From Anoplopoma fimbria (taxonomy: Eukaryota; Chordata; Actinopteri; Perciformes; Anoplopomatidae): a DNA stretch of 64,000 nucleotides. The stretch covers positions 31,215,676 through 31,279,675 of the forward strand of contig NC_072450.1 of NCBI RefSeq assembly GCF_027596085.1, given 5' to 3'. The notes under the pieces are model-generated. The model was not told the origin of the DNA and searched no databases. It was given only the letters and a program-made list of their open reading frames with translations. The position numbers and the translations under genes were made by a program. Positions 60,352-64,000 of this stretch are shown here, piece after piece; within the stretch, counting starts at the first letter, position 1, and each line of letters starts with the position of its first letter.

Positions 60352-61369
60352 CAAGGTTCTTAACGGTAGTGCTGGATGCTAGAGCAATGCCATCTAGAGA
60401 AACTATATCGTTAGATAATTGATTTCGAAGGTGATCTGGGCCTAGTAGGATAACTTCTGTTTTTTCAGAGTTTAACATTAAGAAGTTACAGGTCATCCAG
60501 GTTTTTATGTCCGTAAGACATGCTTGAAGTTTAGAGAACTGGTTAGTTTCGTCTGGCTTAATTGATAGATATAACTGGGTATCATCTGCATAACAATGAA
60601 AGTTTACTGAGTGTTTTCTGATAATATTCCCCAAGGGAAGCATATATAAGGTAAATAAAATAGGTCCAAGAACAGACCCCTGTGGAACTCCGTGACTGAC
60701 CCTGGTTTTCATCGAGCTTTCATTGTTTACATATACAAACTGAGATCGGTCTGATAAATACGACTTAAACCAGCTAAGTGCGGTTCCTTTAATGCCTATT
60801 AGATGCTCCAATCTCTGTAATAGGATTTGGTGATCAATGGTATCAAATGCAGCACTAAGGTCTAGCAATACAAGTACAGAGACAAGTCCTTTGTCTGAAG
60901 CTATTAGAAGGTCATTGGTAATTTTCACCAGTGCCGTCTCTGTGCTATGATTCACTCTAAATCCTGACTGAAAATCCTCAAATAAACTATTGTTATGCAT
61001 AAAGTCACAGAGCTGATTTGCTACTGCTTTCTCAAGGATCTTAGAGAGGAAGGGAAGGTTAGATATAGGTCTATAGTTAGCCAACACCTCTGGATCAAGA
61101 GTAGGTTTCTTAAGAAGAGGTTTAATTACAGCTAGTTTGAAGGCCTGTGGTACATGGCCTGTTAGTAAAGACAAATTTATAATTTATAATAAAGAATTGC
61201 TAAGTAAAGGTAAAACTTCCTTAAACTGCCTAGTCAGAATCGGGTCTAAGAGACACGTGGAAGGTTTAGATTTACTAATGGTTAAAGTCAATTGTTGAAG
61301 GTCGATGGGAGAAAAGCCATCTAAATGGCTATAGGATATAGAGCATAAAAAAGACAAATTGCTCCTCAT
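60329..61369 (-). pseudogene. L2-type LINE reverse transcriptase (copy B)
   Basis: This is the polymerase core of an L2-group non-LTR retrotransposon. On the minus strand, 61,369-61,184 reads the segment before the core (SKSKPSTCLLDPI). A TAA interrupts it at 61,186-61,184, and the same frame continues from 61,174. Then come [20 protein letters not shown] (residues 33-52), [15 protein letters not shown] (71-85), motif [17 protein letters not shown] (103-118), motif [16 protein letters not shown] (159-173), and catalytic motif C, YADDTQLY (195-202). Thumb residues follow to VKNLGV (272-277), where the inserted block cuts the coding sequence. Only one in-frame stop in about 340 codons makes it the youngest LINE core in the window. 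The endonuclease is absent by 5' truncation. Confidence 0.93.
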
Positions 61370-61380
61370 GTATTTTAAAA

Positions 61381-63315
61381 GGTATGATGTTTAAAATTCA
61401 GCCTATTGGGTCGGAGATTGGTCCGAAATAATGTTTTTTGAAAATTCCGAAGACTTCATTTTTTTTTATGAAAGCTCTGTCTAGTAAAGAAAGTAATTAA
61501 TCCGGGGGAAGGAGCAGAAAACTTAAAAAAGGGTCTATACATCTATTCACTTCCATGAACATTGAATATTATTTCAACATTTATAATAAAAAAAAAGGAT
61601 TGTAGCAGTTTGTGGTCACCCAGATCTCTAAAATAGCAACTCGTTTTTTGAACAGATACCAGACAGAACTCTGTATATGAATGTATATGTGTAAACCATT
61701 AACTGTCTGTATGTGCTGTGGCTTGCTTCTCTAGTGCCAGTGAATGCAGCATAGGCTGTAGTGTTGGTGAATGCAGCCCTGAGTCTGGCTCCTCCACCAC
61801 CCATTCCCTGACCAGGACCAGATTATAAAATGCACCTGTTGGCCTAGCCTCATTCTTTATGGCCTCTGTCTCTGTGGTGGCTGTTAGTGTTTGATGTTAC
61901 AGGTATGTGGTTTTTTCAATGTTCAGTTAACATGTCCTTTTTGAAATACACACTTGGTTGACTGCCTCCTATTCTAGCTCTGGCTGGAAATATTCTTTTA
62001 GAACCCCATTGTTGCATCAGAGGTGGTGAGTAGATTTTTGCACCTGAGGGGAGTAAGCGGTAGCACCCCTGGGCACTCCTCAGTGTAGTCTGCCTCCCCA
62101 CCAGTGGCCTCAACCTGAAGTCCATTGTTTTGTTAAATGTTGGCCTGGACATTTTAGAAGATTAAAGGTTGTTATGCAGTTTTCAAGATTGTAGCAAGGC
62201 CTTTTTAGCCAATATTATAAAAGTTTTATTTTATTCCCATTATTGGGTGCGTTAATGCTCAAAACCCGCCTTGTTTTTCCTCATCCTGGCGGTCCTGCAG
62301 CACCTCTTCTGACCCTCTCTGTGTAACGCTCTGTTACAGCGCCTGATCCTCCCCCCAGACAGCCAAGTCTGCCCTGATTGGTCAGCTAGCCCGCTCTGTT
62401 GCTATTGATCAACCGCGCGGCGCATGTGTCGGAAATGTTCCGGCCCTTACCATAAACAGAATTCAGCTCCCTCAGCCCCTCATGGAGATAAGCCCCTCCT
62501 CTATCACTAGTGCCGAAAATAAACACAAATGTTCCAGCGGTCAAAGTGAAAGTAATGCAATAGGAAATTTAGCTTTGTTTGGTGTGAACGCATCATTAGT
62601 TGTGGTGGGGTTTTTGTGCCCTCTGCAGAACAGTGTCTGTACTTAGGATTCATATGTGTAGTCCCAAAAACTCTAATAGAGTGATACCCCCTGTCTAGCT
62701 GATCGTGTGATGTCAATTTAACAATTTAAATATTCAATCTATATTGTATCTATACTTTAATCTTAGCCCTAGGGGAATTTGTAAGATGAAATTTTTGGGG
62801 GGTAAATAGTGACCTTTTCCCAAAAGACTAGTCTGGTTTTGGAATTTAATAACATTGTGCGCCATAGGAGCATAAATTTGACGTCTATAATTATCGCTCT
62901 CAGTATGTTTCAGGGAGACTGAGTTTGCAGCTGAATACAAAAAGAGCTGAGAGCTGAGAAATCTCCCATCTTAGGGAAAGTCTCCAACTCCGGCAGTAGA
63001 GGACGGATTCGGCCCAGCACATGAGCAAGCAGGAGTACGACAAGATGGTCGCAAGGTATGTTGTAGGGAATCAAAAAGCCTCAGACAAAAAAAAACAAAT
63101 GTAAAAGATGGAAGTCCAGTGCGTGTGAGAAAAGAGAAGCTGCAGATGGAGGAGCAGATCCACCAGACGAACATTGAAATTTACAGACATTGCAGGTAGT
63201 ATCGCTGGCAATTGAAACCTAACTATAGAGAGCTAATTGTAATAGGCTACAAATAAAAACATTCGAGCTAGCTGAAGTTACTTCATTAACTCACTATAGA
63301 TCATTAATGTAGTTA

Positions 63316-63386
<71 letters not shown>

Positions 63387-64000
63387 TAGGTGGTGCTGGG
63401 TGTTGGAGGGAGTGGGCTTTCCTATTGTGTAGAGACTTCTCCACCATCTGCCAGCCTGCTCCCGGCCTCTTCGCCTGATCGTCCCGATGAAGACCATATG
63501 TTGTCCCTGGTCGCCGTTCCCCAGCAGGACCTCTCCTGCATCCTCCCAGCCCATTTTGCAAACACTCAGATAAACACACACATGCTGCACACTTAATTAA
63601 AACCCTCACTTAAACACATAAGTAAATGCAAATAAACCTGCTCTTTGCACAAACACCAGTGAACATTAAAGTGATACAGCACTTTTATATACTGTTAAAT
63701 ACGTTTCATCAGCGGGAGTTGCCCAGCAACCTTCCATCCAAGTAGAGCAGAGATGATGTAGATTTGTCCTGTTCATCCATGTTAAATTGCCGGTTTATTA
63801 TAGACACAATATTTTTGATTCTTCGCAATGAGGGATGAATCAAAAACATTGTTTTTTATTCACACATCAAATTAAGTTGTTGTGTGCAGGTTTACTAAAG
63901 AAATTGCTTTGAGTATAACCGATACATTTATTGTTTAAGTGTGTTGGGTGACTTATTCAGAATTTATTCGGAATAAGATGGGGTACACACACATGCCATC
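61381..64000. other. Unique DNA with a long (TG)n array, no gene seen
   Basis: No coding gene is supported. The block 62,215-62,620 has a GATTGGTCAGC motif and a partly inverted pair (GGGTGCGTT near 62,246, TGAACGCATC near 62,586), so it may be an old MITE, but this is weak. Frames at 63,294-63,609 on the minus strand read through the (TG)n array and are not genes. Confidence 0.5.
63321..63384. repeat. (TG)n microsatellite
   Basis: Thirty-two TG units without interruption. Confidence 0.96.

Larger units (their letters stand above)
58745..61380 (-). mobile_element. L2-type LINE, 5'-truncated, rearranged (copy B)
   Basis: The element runs from 61,380 down to its 3' tail at about 58,745-58,790, a repeated AATTTAATTTAA tail. 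In minus-strand order it has the end of the upstream coding region (61,369-61,184), reverse transcriptase (61,174-60,329), a rearranged block (60,351-59,963), the C-terminal coding region (59,990-59,717) and a long 3' untranslated region (59,700-58,790). A SINE is inserted at 59,150-59,472. The 3' untranslated region matches copy A at 31.2-31.9 kb in the same orientation. No clear target duplication was found. Confidence 0.9.

Noticed and set aside
62215..62620. Possible MITE with GGTGCGTT-type ends
   Set aside because: The inverted match is short and imperfect and no target duplication was found, so I mention it only in the regional entry.

Overview
This window is vertebrate, almost certainly teleost fish, nuclear DNA. 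The evidence is the set of mobile elements: a Rex3/RTE-like LINE, several L2-type LINEs, a Tc1-like transposon with a DD34E-type transposase, hAT-type MITEs of families I recognise from bony fish, tRNA-derived SINEs, a Ty3/gypsy fragment, and many long (CA)n/(TG)n microsatellites. Nothing looks bacterial or viral: there are no operons, no ribosome binding sites and no densely packed genes. I cannot name the species.

I found no convincing exon of a host protein-coding gene, no tRNA or rRNA gene and no CRISPR array. The longest credible reading frames all belong to transposable elements. The rest are short chance frames or frames through microsatellites. The window therefore reads as intergenic or intronic DNA. 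Several long, unique, repeat-poor stretches could be conserved regulatory DNA, but sequence alone cannot show that.

Layout. 1-6.77 kb: unique, AT-rich, with a perfect 40-bp palindrome at 3.59 kb. 6.77-9.36 kb: a nested pile of elements, with a hAT-type MITE split by a SINE, a 100-N assembly gap and a truncated RTE LINE, followed by a second MITE copy in the opposite orientation and a perfect 46-bp palindrome. 9.4-20.5 kb: mostly unique, with microsatellites, a LINE 3' tail and copies of a TTAGCATGCTAA-rich dispersed repeat. 20.57-21.21 kb: a LINE C-terminus whose 3' tail runs into a 146-bp (TATC)n array. 24.3-25.95 kb: a degraded Ty3/gypsy element with integrase upstream of reverse transcriptase. 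30.6-32.56 kb: a degraded Tc1 remnant, then an L2 3' end carrying a hAT MITE with an 8-bp target duplication. 34.6-34.87 kb: a SINE between AT-rich microsatellites. 42.1-43.47 kb: a Tc1 transposon with both inverted ends and TA duplications. 43.5-51.5 kb: mostly unique. 51.5-54.6 kb: a MITE, a direct duplication bracketing an unassigned 160-codon frame, and an old L2-like LINE. 58.7-61.4 kb: the best-preserved L2 LINE, internally rearranged and carrying a SINE with a 13-bp target duplication. 61.4-64 kb: unique DNA and a long (TG)n array.

The genes here do not form a pathway. What can be read is insertion history: old L2 and MITE layers, later interrupted by SINE, RTE, hAT and Tc1 insertions, all now inactive by frameshift, nonsense mutation, deletion or truncation.
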